Assembly (NCBI GenBank): GCA_963576735.1
Contig: OY755177.1
Location: forward strand, 2,976,001 to 3,040,000
Length of the DNA: 64,000 nucleotides
DNA from: Bedellia somnulentella
Taxonomy: Eukaryota > Arthropoda > Insecta > Lepidoptera > Bedelliidae
Reading direction: 5' to 3'
The translations under genes and the position numbers were made by a program. The notes beneath the pieces are model-generated. The model saw nothing but the letters and a program-made list of their open reading frames with translations. It ran no database searches and had not been told where the DNA came from. Below are positions 48,301 through 61,100 of the stretch, in pieces (positions within the stretch are counted from its first letter, which is position 1; every line of letters begins with the position of its first letter).

Positions 48301-51300
48301 AATGTCGTCAGTAATTTTGACAAGAGCCGTGACAGTACTGTGAGAAGGACTGATCACATGAAGGTAATGATGTACATACTTATAATATTATCTGTACTTG
48401 TATAACGTCAGGGTTATCTGCAAAATTTGGCACCCATATATATCGCAATTTTTTTGTCATCGTAGTCTGCTACCAAATATACTCGTTACCGACTTCAAAA
48501 AAAATATTGTCAATTCGGGTGTATGATATTGCTGTGTAGTGTCGGCTTAGAATAGCACTACCCCATTTCTTCCGGTGGGTGTACGTAAGAGGCGACTAAC
48601 GGTATTGGGGCTTTTATAGATTTTTTGGGCGATGCGGTTTAACCGGAACCTTTACTTTACTATCTTTTCCCCACGCAACTTTCCAAAAGTGGCTGGGAAT
48701 TTCTAATTCCTTAGCTCTGGCTACCCCTTCTAGGGATTTACAGCCGTGAGTATATGTATGTATGTATGTATGATCTTTTTTTGTATGTATGCTACGCGAT
48801 TACTGCGTTAATAGTCAATCAATATCTAAAGTTGTTTTTCTCTTTGAAAATGCTGCCATGGTGGTTTTATTTAGTTTTGATCAGATTTCGTTGAGTAGTA
48901 AAATCTATTAAAAATAGCAAAATGCGTACGTAGATGACTCTGTTGTTAATCGAATTTTAAATGAAAAATTAAGTTTCCGCGAAATTTTTGTAAGGCGATT
49001 TATTTTTCGTTCAAAGTATATTGTTCAAATTTAAATTGGCAAAAATCTCTTTTTTGTTTGTGATGGTTTAATATATCTTAAAGCACCCAACAGACACAAA
49101 ATAAAAGAAAAACAATAAGCTATTGCTTTGTTTTTTCGCGTAAACGCCGCCATTGTATTTAACTTACTACTCAACTCAACTCAAGCATTCACGCTATAAA
49201 TCCCCGTAATATTATTAGTTTTTTGTGATAATTTCAGCTTTCTAGCTATCACGGTTTATGAGATACAGCCTGGAGACAGACAGACAGACTTAATAATATG
49301 GTCCCGTTTTACGTTTGGGTACGGAACCCTGAAATAAATAAATAATATAAACTTTATTTAGCCGCTCATAAGAATTTGTTACACAAACTAAATCCATGTA
49401 TCGATGTATCTTTACCAAAATCATCATCATCTCGGAAATGCTTAATGAAAGCAGTTTCAGATCAAATAGTTGGTTGTAAACAAGTGAGCGTTTGACTTCA
49501 TATCAAACATTACAAAATGTTATAAAGTGATAAAGTAGGAAAAGTATATTCACCTGGTATTTCACTACATTCTTTAATTGTCTTCTTTTTGTGGTCCATA
49601 ATCTGCAAATAAAGCGTATCTTAGTACTTCATTCAATTTTACTATTGTTCTAAACTCCATGTACATATTAACCGATTATAATATTCAGCTTACTCAATTG
49701 GCCGTCTAGTTATCGTTCTTATCTTAATATATTTCTAAGGCTTGAAGTGCCGGCTTAGAATGTCACTACCCCTTTCTTCCCACGGGTGTCGTAAGAGACG
49801 ACTGAGGTATGGGGCTTTTTAAAGTGGTTTTTGGGTGATGCAGTTGGAGATCGTTCACTTACACAACTTTATTTTTTCCATCTCGACCCTCATAACTTCC
49901 AGTTGTGGCTGAGGAATTTCTAGCTCTTGGAATTTATGGTCGTGAGTAAATGTATGTATCGTATGTATGTATTTTATAATGTAATGCAAAAAACAGAAAC
50001 ATTGTGAAGCTACATATTTATATAAAAGTGGTGAGCTAAAACGATAACTTTCTTAAACCAACGTGGTGCAGATATCTAATATTCACGGCTCAAAATGTGT
50101 GTAATATATTGGTTCGCAGGTTTGCTAGGTGTACAAAATAATAATAATAATAATAAAGGCGTAGGGATGTGACGACCCCACCGCCCATTGTTGGAATGGC
50201 AGGATGTCATTTTTACCAGCTTGCCATTCCAGCAATGCAAATAGTCAGCGCTTGAGTTTGTAGGTGTTGACCGTGTCTACAAACTGGTCTCAGCGCAAAA
50301 TAGAGCAAAAACGGTCTCCCCGGGGCAAGTGAGTGAAACCCCGGGTGAATCTTCGCTCATCGTAAAATGGCAGAGAATAGAAACGATGAGCGAATAGGGC
50401 CGCTTCCCAGGGGCTATCGCTGGGGCGCGTCTGGAGCTGGGGCTGGACGTGGCAGCATGCGGTCCCCCAGCCGCCGCAGACCGGCCCGACCACCTGGTAG
50501 GTCTGTGCGATCACCTCAGCCACCAGATGGCTTGGCATCGGTTGGGACTGAGGCAACTCAGTCCCAGCAATCGGTGCCCGCCGCTGGTGGAACAAGGCGC
50601 CGCATGGCATGGACGGTCGATATGAATAGAAATACCATGCGGGCCTATCTTAGGGCCTCGGGTTCAAGAACTGGACGGACGGGTTATCGGGCAGCAATGT
50701 ACCGCGAATTTCTGCGGCTGGAGCCCAATTTGACCGTCACAGAACAAAACCTGGCGGATCGAGTTCGGTACATACAGCGCTCAGAACTTTTTAGCACTAC
50801 CGAACTCGAACAATTGCGACGCGAGGCTGTTCCCCCGCTAGACGAAGAGCCACCTTTGCAGGTTCTCCCTCCAGTCCCTGAACGGGAAGTACGGAGGGAG
50901 CCAATTGCTAACCTGCCGGATGTGGGTGGTGCGGAAAGCGATTGGGGAACAGTCTCTCTGGATTTGGATTTGGTGAGGAGCGCACTCGAAGAGACGATCC
51001 TGGAATATCGCCAAGTGCCTCTCGAAAGGAGGCCAAGGCTGCCCCGAGTTCCTCTCAGCATCAAGGTTCGGGATGTCGTTGAGGCCGTCAATAACATGCT
51101 GCCCTCATTTTTAGAGAGCAGCATGGACCTTTGGGATACGGATTCAATTCTCTTTGGCGCCGCAATGACAGTTTGTCAATTTGTCGGCGTCAGGATGCCG
51201 CCAACAAGAGCTGGTGGCTCCCGCCAGGCTGGCAGTACTAGTCCCAGGACTAGAACTAGACCAGCCTGGATGAGACGGATTGAAAGCCGTATCACAAGGG

Positions 51301-54300
51301 CCAGGGTCCTCATCGGCAAACTGACCAGCTTCAGATCAGGCAACAATAGGCCGAGGGTGATGCGCTTCGTCAGGGAGGCATTCCCTGGTGAGAATGTCTT
51401 TGACAACTCACCGGAGTTTGCCTGTAGACTGGTGGAGCGCATCGATGATCTGAAGCAGAAGATCGCTGCTTGGGGTAAGCGAATTAGGCGATATTCTGAA
51501 AGGGTAAAGAGGTACCAACAGAATCGTCTCTTCATGAGTGACCAGAAGAAGTTCTACAGAACTTTGGAGCGTCCCGATGTGGTTTCGACGGGTCAGCGAC
51601 CGGAAAAAGCCGACGTAGTTGCCTTTTGGCGTGGGCTTTGGTCGCTGCCTGTTGATCACGAAGAGGGCCGATGGTTCGAGGCGGTCGAGGGAGCGTGCGA
51701 GCCCATAGCGCCCATGAACCCCGTCAACATATCCGAGGAGGATGTGGTGGCTGCGATCCGTAAGGCTCCGAACTGGAAAAGTCCGGGGCCGGACGGATTG
51801 CACCATTACTGGTTGAAGGGGTTCACGCACTGTCACGCTACTCTCGCCCGTCAGTTCCAAAGCGCCCTCGAGAGTAGGACGCTCCCGAACTTCTTAACTA
51901 CTGGGGTCACTCATTTAGCTCCAAAGAGCGATGCTACCGCGGATCCATCACAATACCGTCCCATTACTTGTCTTTGTACAATTTACAAGACCTTGACATC
52001 CGTTCTGAGCTCCAAGATTACTCAACACATTGTTGATAACAATGTGATCTCTGGAGCTCAGAACGGATGTAGGGGCGGTAGTCGCGGTAGCAAGGAGCTG
52101 CTCCTCATCGACGCGGTCGTAGGCCAACTGGTCAAACGCAACCGTCGGAACTTCTCCGCTGGCTGGATAGACTACAGGAAGGCGTTCGATTCGGTACCTC
52201 ATACATGGCTCATGAGGGTCCTCGAGCTGTACAAAATTGAAAGTACAGTTCGACACTTCCTCGGGCAGTGTATGGGGTGCTGGAGAACGATCCTGAGTTT
52301 AGACGGTCAGCGGATGACGGACGCGGATGACCAAATTGATATAAGGCGAGGGATTTTCCAGGGCGATTGCCTGAGTCCAGTTTGGTTTTGCTTGGCCCTG
52401 AATCCTCTAAGTACACTCTTGGAGAATTCGGGGACGGGCTTTCAGTTTCGGAGAGGCGGACCACGCTTGCCTCATCTCCTTTACATGGATGACCTGAAGC
52501 TTTACGCCCCCATGGCTGACAGATTGGCGGAGCTACTGACGATCACTAACGATTTCAGTGGTTCCGTCAAGATGGAGCTCGGGGTCGATAAGTGTGCGGT
52601 CATCCATGTTGAGAAGGGGCATGTCGTGCACTCTGATGGTGTCGATGTCGGCACCAATCATTTGAGGGCACTCTCTGAGGCTGAAACATACCGGTATCTG
52701 GGCATGTCACAAACCATCGGTGTGAAGGTGGCAGACGTGAAACAGGGTGTTTGCGAGGAGTTTTATGAACGCCTGAAAAGTGTGCTTAATAGCTACTTGT
52801 CAGGCGTTAATAAGATCCGAGCCATTAACTCCTGGGTCATGCCTGTACTGATGTACACATTTGGCGTGCTCAGATGGACTCAGACCGAACTCGACGCTCT
52901 GGACAGACGAGTCCGCACGATGATGACCTCTCATCGAATGCATCATCCGAGGTCGTCGGTTATGAGATTGTATATCCCGCGGAAGTGTGGTGGTCGAGGC
53001 CTCTTGAGTGCCAAAACCATGCACAACCGCGAGGTATGCAACCTCAGAAACTATTTTTTGACGATGACGGATGATAGTGTAGTGGCGCGCTATCAGTACA
53101 CAATGACGCGCACTACATAGAAACGCTGACAGTGCAAGATGAATCACATTCCACAGCAACACGAAACCAAGTAATATACGTCACACTCGTCATCAAGACT
53201 CGCCATACAAATCGTACATCGCGCAATCGAAGTTTCTAAAATATTAGCTATATATACAAGTTCCAACTTAGTACAGTTGGACCGCGGTCCCCAGGCATAC
53301 CACCGCCTGGCGGAAGATCTTCCCTTTTCCTCCACATTGGTGACCACCGACTAAAGAACACAATGGCGTCCTTCTAAGCACAAGGAGTCATATGGATTGG
53401 CCAGACAAGTACGAGCAGCAAAAGGATATCAAAGGACTGCAGACAAAGCGCTTCGAATCCACGGCTCAAGAGACACGACTCGCAGCACGGCAGCAATGGG
53501 ACACGCAACGGGGCACCCACACCGTGGCTGCTGGAGTCGACATTGATGGTCCGGCATACATGGCCGTTGAGCACACACACACTGGCACGAAGATATGGAG
53601 TCAAAATTTCCTGTTGGAGGGGGAGTAATGTAGCGGCGCGCTATCAGTACACAATGACGCGCACTACATAGAAACGCTGACAGTGCAAGATGAATCACAT
53701 TCCACAGCAACACGAAACCAAGTAATATACGTCACACTCGTCATCAAGACTCGCCATACAAATCGTACATCGCGCAATCGAAGTTTCTAAAATATTAGCT
53801 ATATATACAAGTTCCAACTTAGTACAGTTGGACCGCGGTCCCCAGGCATACCACCGCCTGGCGGAAGATCTTCCCTTTTCCTCCACAATAGTATTCGGGG
53901 AGAGGTGGTCGCTAGTGATAAAGGACTGACTCCCTTATCGTTGGCCTCACAGGATTGGCGAACCCCGGAGGTACTTAGCACCTCTGATCGGGAGTCCGTA
54001 TGGAAAGAGAAGGAGCTGCACGGGAGGTTTTACAAGGTACTTCACGAACCTTTCGTGGACCGTAAAGCCTCCCTGCATTGGCTGCGTTTCGGGGACCTCT
54101 TTGGGGAAACCGAAGGTTTTGTCTGTGCAATACAGGACCAGGTTATCAAGACGCGGAACTATCGGAAATACATCCTAAAGGACGGTACCACAGACATCTG
54201 TCGAGCATGTGGCCGTCCCGGAGAGTCCTTTAGGCATGTTATTTCCGGTTGTTCGGCTCTTGCTAACACTGAGTACTTGCACAGAAACAACCAAGCAGCC

Positions 54301-55106
54301 AAAATCCTACATCAGGAGCTCGCTCTGAAATACGGACTCTTGCAACAGAGGCTACCGTATTACAAGTATCTGCCGGAGCCAATCCTAGAAAACGACCCAG
54401 CCAAAATCTATTGGGACCGATCCGTTATCACGGACAGGACTATTCTAGCGAATAAGCCTGATATCGTGGTATGGGATCGGTCGCAGTCGAGGGTATTTCT
54501 AGTGGATGTCACTATCCCTCATGACGAGGGTCTCGTGAAAGCCGACACCGAGAAGCGTCGGAAATATCTCGATCTGGCTCACGAGATCACCGACATGTGG
54601 GGTGTGACTTCGACAGAAATAATCCCAATTGTTTTGTCCGCGCAAATGCAGAAAGCGGTGCTGCTCGATACGGCTCGGATCGTCCGTCGGTTCTTGAACC
54701 TGACTCCCTGACCCCGACCGACTGTTCTTTTGTCGGGGAGTACCGCCTCTCCCATTTAAAATTTATATTTTCTTTTTCGGCCATGGGAGAGGCGAGAAAC
54801 TAAAAGTAATGCCAAAATAATAATAATAACGTTTATTCAGCCAAAAAGTTACAATAAAAGCTTACATCTAGAATTACATAGTGAAATATATGAATATAAA
54901 ACTATGATCTTTACAAGTAAGACTTATTACATATAATAGCTTTTAAATAATTAATTTTTTTGAGTCACTGTTCCCTAAACTAGGAGGGTATCCTGTATCT
55001 TAAGGAACAGTTTCCAATCTTGGTTTAACAAAATTAAAAGTAGTCTCGATACTATTCTATTATATATAACTTTGGCCATCATGCTTTGCTGTGGTATGTG
55101 TTAGAG

Positions 55107-55157
<51 letters not shown>

Positions 55158-58100
55158 TGTGTGTGTTTGTGTGAAGAATAGTGTATGTATATATATATAT
55201 ATCTATATATATAATTCTATTATATTATTTTATGATATTTATAATATCTTCTGTTGTTTCGTAATCTTTGTCTCTTAACCATTGTATAATGTGTGTCTTC
55301 AATATGTAGTTATTTAAAATAGTCATATCTATTGGCTTATGTAATTTGTTATATATTATTTTACTAATTACATAGAATTGGTGTTCTGCAAATGTGGTGT
55401 TATGTTTTGTAGTTGGGATGGTATTTCTACGTCTGTTATTTAGTGAGTATGTTTCACGGTGAGTTAGTAGCAATAATTTGAGTATATACAGTTGTCTGAT
55501 CGAGAGAACCTTTGTTTCCGCATACAGTTGTTTGGTCGGGTATCTGAAAGGTTTCGAAAACATGACCTTAAGAATACTTCGCTGTGCTCTCTCAATTTTC
55601 AACATATGCGTCTTATGCGCGCCGCCCCAAACGCTAATACAGTAGCAAAAAACTGATTCACATAGTGCTTTATAAGTCATCAATAATATATGCCGACTAG
55701 CACAGTATCTTAGTTGTTTTAATATGTATACAAGGCCAGTGACTCTTTCTGATAGTTTATTAATTTGTACGTCCCAATTGAGCCTTTGATCTAAATATAT
55801 CCCTAAATACTTGATCTCACATGTCCTTGCTATTGGCTGGCACAAACAATCAGCTTCAGTGTTAGAGCAGGTGTGAGCTATAATTGAGTAGATAGAGGGA
55901 GGTTGCGTATTATTTCGAATTGAAAATGGAATGAAGTTTGTTTTATTCAGATTTAGGGTCAATAAATTGGCCATGAGCCAGCTCATTACTTTTCGCATCG
56001 CGGTTTCTGCATTTAGTTTTACTTCGGACCAAGTTGTACCACTAACGAGAATCGCTGTATCGTCAGCATATGTATATATTTTACAATTTTTGGGTTTCAT
56101 GGTACACAGGTCATTTAGATAAACTTGAAATAGGGTTGGGCCCAAGACACTTCCCTGTGGAATTCCGTATATGATTATCTCCTCCTCACTGCAATAATTA
56201 CAAATTTTTACTTTTTGCTTTCGATTAGAAAGATAGTCCTTAAAAATATCTAAAGCAATCCCTCTCACACCTAAGTTCTCAAGTTTATCTAAAAGTATTG
56301 AAATAGAAACCGTGTCGAACGCCTTTGATAAATCAAGGAAGATTCCTACGCATTTAACTTTGTTATCCAAATTTCTAGCTATTTCCTGCGTCAGGTCCAT
56401 AACAGCATCTTCGGTAGACACCCCTTTTCTGAAACCATATTGGTTTTTGGCTATTAAGTTTTCTTTTGTTAAAAATTCAGTCAGTCTCTTATTAAGTATT
56501 TTTTCAAGTATCTTTGATAAAGCTGGTAGTACTGATATTGGACGATAGTTTGTCACACAATCTCTTCTACCTTTTTTATGTATTGGATGAACTAAGGCTA
56601 CTTTAAAAGCACTTGGGAAAACACCTGCTGAAATGGATACGTTACAAATATGAGTTATTATTGGGATCAGAATATGGCTGCAATCTTTTAATAACCAGGA
56701 AGATATGCCATCCGACCCAATAGAACAGTTCTTACGCATACTCAAGATAAAAGATTTAACCTCAACTTCATTCGTTTCAACGATGGCTAGGGATTTAAGA
56801 GGAGAAATGTTAGTTTTATTTATTGAATGAGATTTTAAATTTTGAAAACTATTTTTGGTGATTATTTCATGAGCTAAATTTTTGCCTATATTAGTAAAAT
56901 AATTACAAATGTTATTTATCGATGATTCATCTGAGTCGTTAATATCTAATAATTCCATAGGTGGACTCGTATGTTTTTTAGAATTTGTAATGTCCTTTAT
57001 ACATTTCCAGAGGGCTTTTGAGTCTTTACCGGCTTGTTGTAATTCTGATTCATAGTGTTGTCGTTTTAATTTCCAAAGAAGTCGATTACAGAAGTTACGG
57101 TAGCGTGTGGTACGTTGTTTTTTGAATTATGTTATTAGGGCATTGCTTTGATTTCTTATGTAAGTTGTCACGATTCTTGATGCACCTTAACAAACCCGGT
57201 GTAATCCATGGTTTCAGACAACGCTTTTTTCTTGTAGTTTTGGTTTCTTTCGAATGCTTATCAATCACTGCTTGTAAAACTTTTATTAACTTATTTGTTG
57301 CCATATTTGGATCACAAAAGACGTTAAGGTGACACTTTTTAAATCATACTGTCAGTCACTGTACACTTGCAGCCTGTGGGCCGGCTACACACAGGGGGCT
57401 CTCAGCGCCCTTCGCGTCCAGTATAATAATGGCTTCAGGATGCTTTTGGGGCTGCCGCGCTACTGCAGCGCCTCAGGTATGTTTGCCGAGGCGCGCACGG
57501 ACGGCTTCGCCGCCATCCTGCGCAAGCGGAAGGCATCCCTGTGGCGGCGGGTGCGCTCCTCAGTAGCACTGGATGAAAATGCACGCTCCAGTTAAACGTC
57601 CTCAAAGGAAGTTCTAGTCCGTGTGTCCGTTAGCATTGTTCATAATATCAGGTAGCCTGTTTGTTTATAATGTAAATAATTATTGCTTGTTTTAAATTTT
57701 TTGATTGTGTTGTTTTGTGTCATACATATAGTTTACTAAAAATAGTCTTAAGTCTTCTTACTAACCATTGTATGTTATGTACCTTGTTGTGCGAAATAAA
57801 GAATATTATTATTATAAAATGCCAAAGAGGGGTAGCTCGAGCTTCAGAATTAAAAGTTCTTCAGTCATTTTTGGTAGTTGAGAAGGGTAAAGATGGTAAA
57901 CTAAATGTTGTTGGTGATGGTATAGCCGTGAGTATATGTATGTATGTATGTTGGTGATGGGTCTCCAACCACACGCCCAACACTTAAAAAATCCAGTACC
58001 TTAGTCACCTCTTACGACACCTACGGAAAAAAAACAGGGTTGTGCTATTCTAAGCCCAAACTTCACAGTAAATACAACACCATATTTAAATTTAACAAAT

Positions 58101-61100
58101 AATGATGAAGATTAATTTTACTCGAGAAATGCGACTGAAATACTTGAAAACTTCTTCAGACGCTCTAATTCCATTTTTAATGAGAAATGTCGAATGCATA
58201 AAAACCAGCATGCTTTATGTTACTGCATACTTATGGTAAATTTTTTGCTATGTAGAGTCGGTTCAGAATATCAATACTCCATTTCTTGCCATAGAGTTAC
58301 AACTCTACACCTCGTACACGAGGTGACTTAGGGTATTAAAGCTTTTTAAATTGTTGTTGAATAAACCACCAACTTGAACCAAAACTATCCCATAAGTTAA
58401 AGGATATATTTATTTGTATAATAAGAAATACACACATATTCATTATCGCGGTAGTATGTAAACCTACATCAAGCCAGCGTGGTTGGCTATGTCTATACCC
58501 TAAGGGTAGGCTCAAGACCCTCGATGTGGCGTGTATGAGTTGTGAGAAAATAAACTGATAAAAACCATACCTTACTTGTCATCTTTCTTAATTTCAAAAG
58601 GGTATGTTCCTGCTTCAATTTAGTTTCAGTCAAGTTGTAAAGCCAGTCTGCGTGCATCCAAATATTACTGATTCTGTACACAACAATTTCCAGCATGTTC
58701 GAGACTCCATTCACATAGTCTTCACTGTCAGCTTTGTCAACAATGAGATCAGATCCAAACGCAGTTTCTAGAAAGTTAAAACACGTCTAAAACTTTACTT
58801 CCATTGACGACGTCCGTGGTCGAGTGGATAAGTGACTATCTCGGTCCGGAGGTTACGGGTTCAATCCCGCTGACAGCAACAATGATGAGCTTAAATGTTG
58901 TAGCTTTTCTTAGTCTCGGATTTTATTTACATGTGTTTTTGAATAATATTAAATATATCGTTGAGTTAGTATCCCATAATACAAGTCTTACTTAGTTCGG
59001 GGCTAAGTTGCTCTGTGTATATATATTTTTTTTATTATAGCCTAATTCACTTCCTACTGCTGGGCAAAGGCCTCACAATTTTGAGCCCACACATCTCTGT
59101 TTGAGGCTGTACACCACCACCCTGGATCAAACCTGTCCAGGTCGTCCCTCCATCTCATCCTAGGCCTTCCCCTACGCCGGTGCCCATCTGTAGGCACCCA
59201 TTCAGTGGCTGTTTTAGCCCATGTTTCCGGATGCATTCGACAGACGTGTCCGGCCCAGGTCCACTTGAGTTTGGCAGTCTGAACTCCTACACAGTGTGGT
59301 GTTTCGAATGCGATCTGTGCGTTTGACACCCAGAATACTGCGCTCCATTGCTCGCTGGCAAACCTTAAGTTTGGACTTTTGACGTTCGGTCAATGACCAC
59401 GTTTGTGCGCCGTAAGTTAGGATTGGCAGGATGCACATGTCGACAAGTTTGCGCTTCAGGGTTAACGGAAGGTTACCCTTCATCAGCTTCTTCATGGACC
59501 AGTAGCTCTTCCAGGCGTTCGAAACGCGTCGTTCGATTTCTTTGTCCTGCCTGTTTGCGAAGGAGGAAGGATCTGGCCCAAGTAGATGTACTCGTCGACG
59601 TATTGTATTTCCTGCCCATTGACCACTACATTACGCTTTGCGCCGTTGATCATTAGTTGGGTTTTTGACCGGTTCATCTTCAGTCCAACCTCAAGGCTAG
59701 CAGTGCTCAGTTCTTGAAGCATTTTCTCGAGTTCCGATGGAGATGATGCAAACAGTACAATGCCGACGGCAATGCCCCTGTTTTGCCAAGCAACTGCCAA
59801 CTTTTTGAAGACCTCTTCGAGGGTACTAGTGAATAATTTTGGAGACAGAGGGTCAGACTGTGTATAATATGTCCGTATATTTATTTCGTACTCTGAACTG
59901 GAATGGTTTTTATATGCAAATACTTGAATCATTATGGCAATTTGTATCTTTAATAAGTTTATCTATGATTTGCAGCTTCAGTCGTGCTATTTAAATATAT
60001 TCACGGCTTTAATCCCAAATGAGATTACTAAATTAGTCAGCCAACCGCATCGCCCTAAGGTTATTTAAAAAATCCGCGTGTCCTTTGTCTTGTAAATATA
60101 ATAAGTCTTGTAAAAGATAATGATAATGTACTGTTAGTTGTATGTATATGTTATATTTGCTGTGTAGTGTCGGCTTAGAATAGCACTACCCCATTTATTC
60201 CCGCGGGCGGGTGGCATACGAGGGTTAGGGTTTTTAATCGGCTGTAGGGCAATATGGCTGGATACCACTCACCAATGATACTCGTACTCTATTCTTTTTT
60301 TGTATTTATAATATAAGGACTGCCTCCGTGGTCTAGCGGTTAAGCGCTTGGTTTCAAGTACGGAGGTCTCGGGTTCGATTCCCGAGGGGTGGTAACCTTA
60401 CTAATTTAATTTGTAAGATTTAACCCAGTTTGGAAGGATATTGCAGGCTTGAATCACCTGATTATCCGAAAATTAAGATGATTCCAAGCTTCGAAGGGCA
60501 CGTTAAGCCGTCGGTCCCGGCTACTATTACGGTAGTAGTCGTTATTCTGCCAACCCGCAATTGGCCAGCGTGGTAGACTATGGCCAAATCGCCCTATATA
60601 GGGTAGGTTCGAGCCCCTTGGTGGGGACATATATGGGCTGTGAGAAAATATAAGGACATATAATACACTGATCAAGTTAGCCCTAAACTAATTCAGACTT
60701 GTATTATGGGATACTAACTCGACGATATATTTAATATTATATTCTACGTATATTAATAACATTAGTCCAGTGGATAGAACACCCGCCCGAAAAACAGAAG
60801 GGCGTGAGTTCCAATCCTGGGTCGGGCCTACACCAATTTGTCTTTTCTAAAGTCATATGTGTGGTTAATTTATCATGGTTGTTAACGGTGAGGGAAAACA
60901 TCGTGAGGAAACCCACATGGCTGAGTTGTACTTAGTCATGTGACAGTGTATTCGTACAAAACGGCGATAGGCCTGCCCCCTATCACGTGAGTACACTGTC
61001 TAAGCAAAACGTGGGTACCTTCTCTGGACACTAGATGGCGCTGCCATGTGAGTTCAGAAGTATTGGTACCTCTGCCAACCCCTTCGGGGATAAACGGCGT

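Larger units (their letters stand above)
53078..53887 (+). mobile_element. TRIM-like miniature LTR retrotransposon
   Basis: 810 bp: two 259-bp LTRs flanking a 292-bp interior. LTRs start TG and end CA. A 4-bp target duplication ATAG lies at 53074-53077 and 53888-53891. After the 5' LTR comes T plus TGGTGACCACCGAC (primer-binding-site position). A purine tract GGAGGGGGAG (53617-53625) lies just before the 3' LTR. The interior has no recognisable gag or pol, so any mobilisation needs another element's proteins. Confidence 0.9.
50158..54815 (+). mobile_element. Dong/R4-type LINE inserted in a TAA microsatellite
   Basis: Both junctions are AAT/TAA repeats (50139-50157, 54816-54829), the known target of Dong elements in Lepidoptera. 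After removing the TRIM-like insertion the element is about 3.8 kb. The 5' leader (50158-50366) begins GGCGTAGGGATGTGACGACC and the 3' UTR is short (54712-54815). The TAA repeats are the tail of LINE Y. Confidence 0.88.
50139..57313 (-). mobile_element. LINE Y (Jockey-type), 5'-truncated, carrying Dong in its tail
   Basis: Inserted in LINE X with ACAAAA duplication. Its 5' end (- strand) is at 57313; its TTA-repeat 3' tail is now split into 50139-50157 and 54816-54829 by the Dong element. A long (TG)n run sits in its 3' UTR. No endonuclease domain remains. Confidence 0.82.
50088..57820 (+). mobile_element. LINE X copy 1, split in two by a 7.2-kb nested insertion
   Basis: Left piece 50088-50138 reads NILVRRFARCTK; right piece from 57320 reads DVKVTLFKSYCQSLY onward to an ATT-rich tail near 57806-57820. 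The flanks share ACAAAA (50133-50138 and 57314-57319), the target duplication of the insertion. With one copy removed the codons join in frame as RCTKDVKVTLFKSY, parallel to RCSTEVKICLFRAY of copy 2. Confidence 0.85.

Noticed and set aside
50684..52464. Several - strand ORFs of 84-150 codons across Dong
   Set aside because: Shadows of the GC-richer Dong coding strand.
53392..53628. 78-codon ORF in the TRIM-like interior
   Set aside because: No gag, protease or RT motif; it runs into the 3' LTR junction and looks like chance openness.
60318..60392. tRNA gene on the + strand
   Set aside because: It has A- and B-box-like sequence but continues into a SINE body; acceptor pairing is poor.
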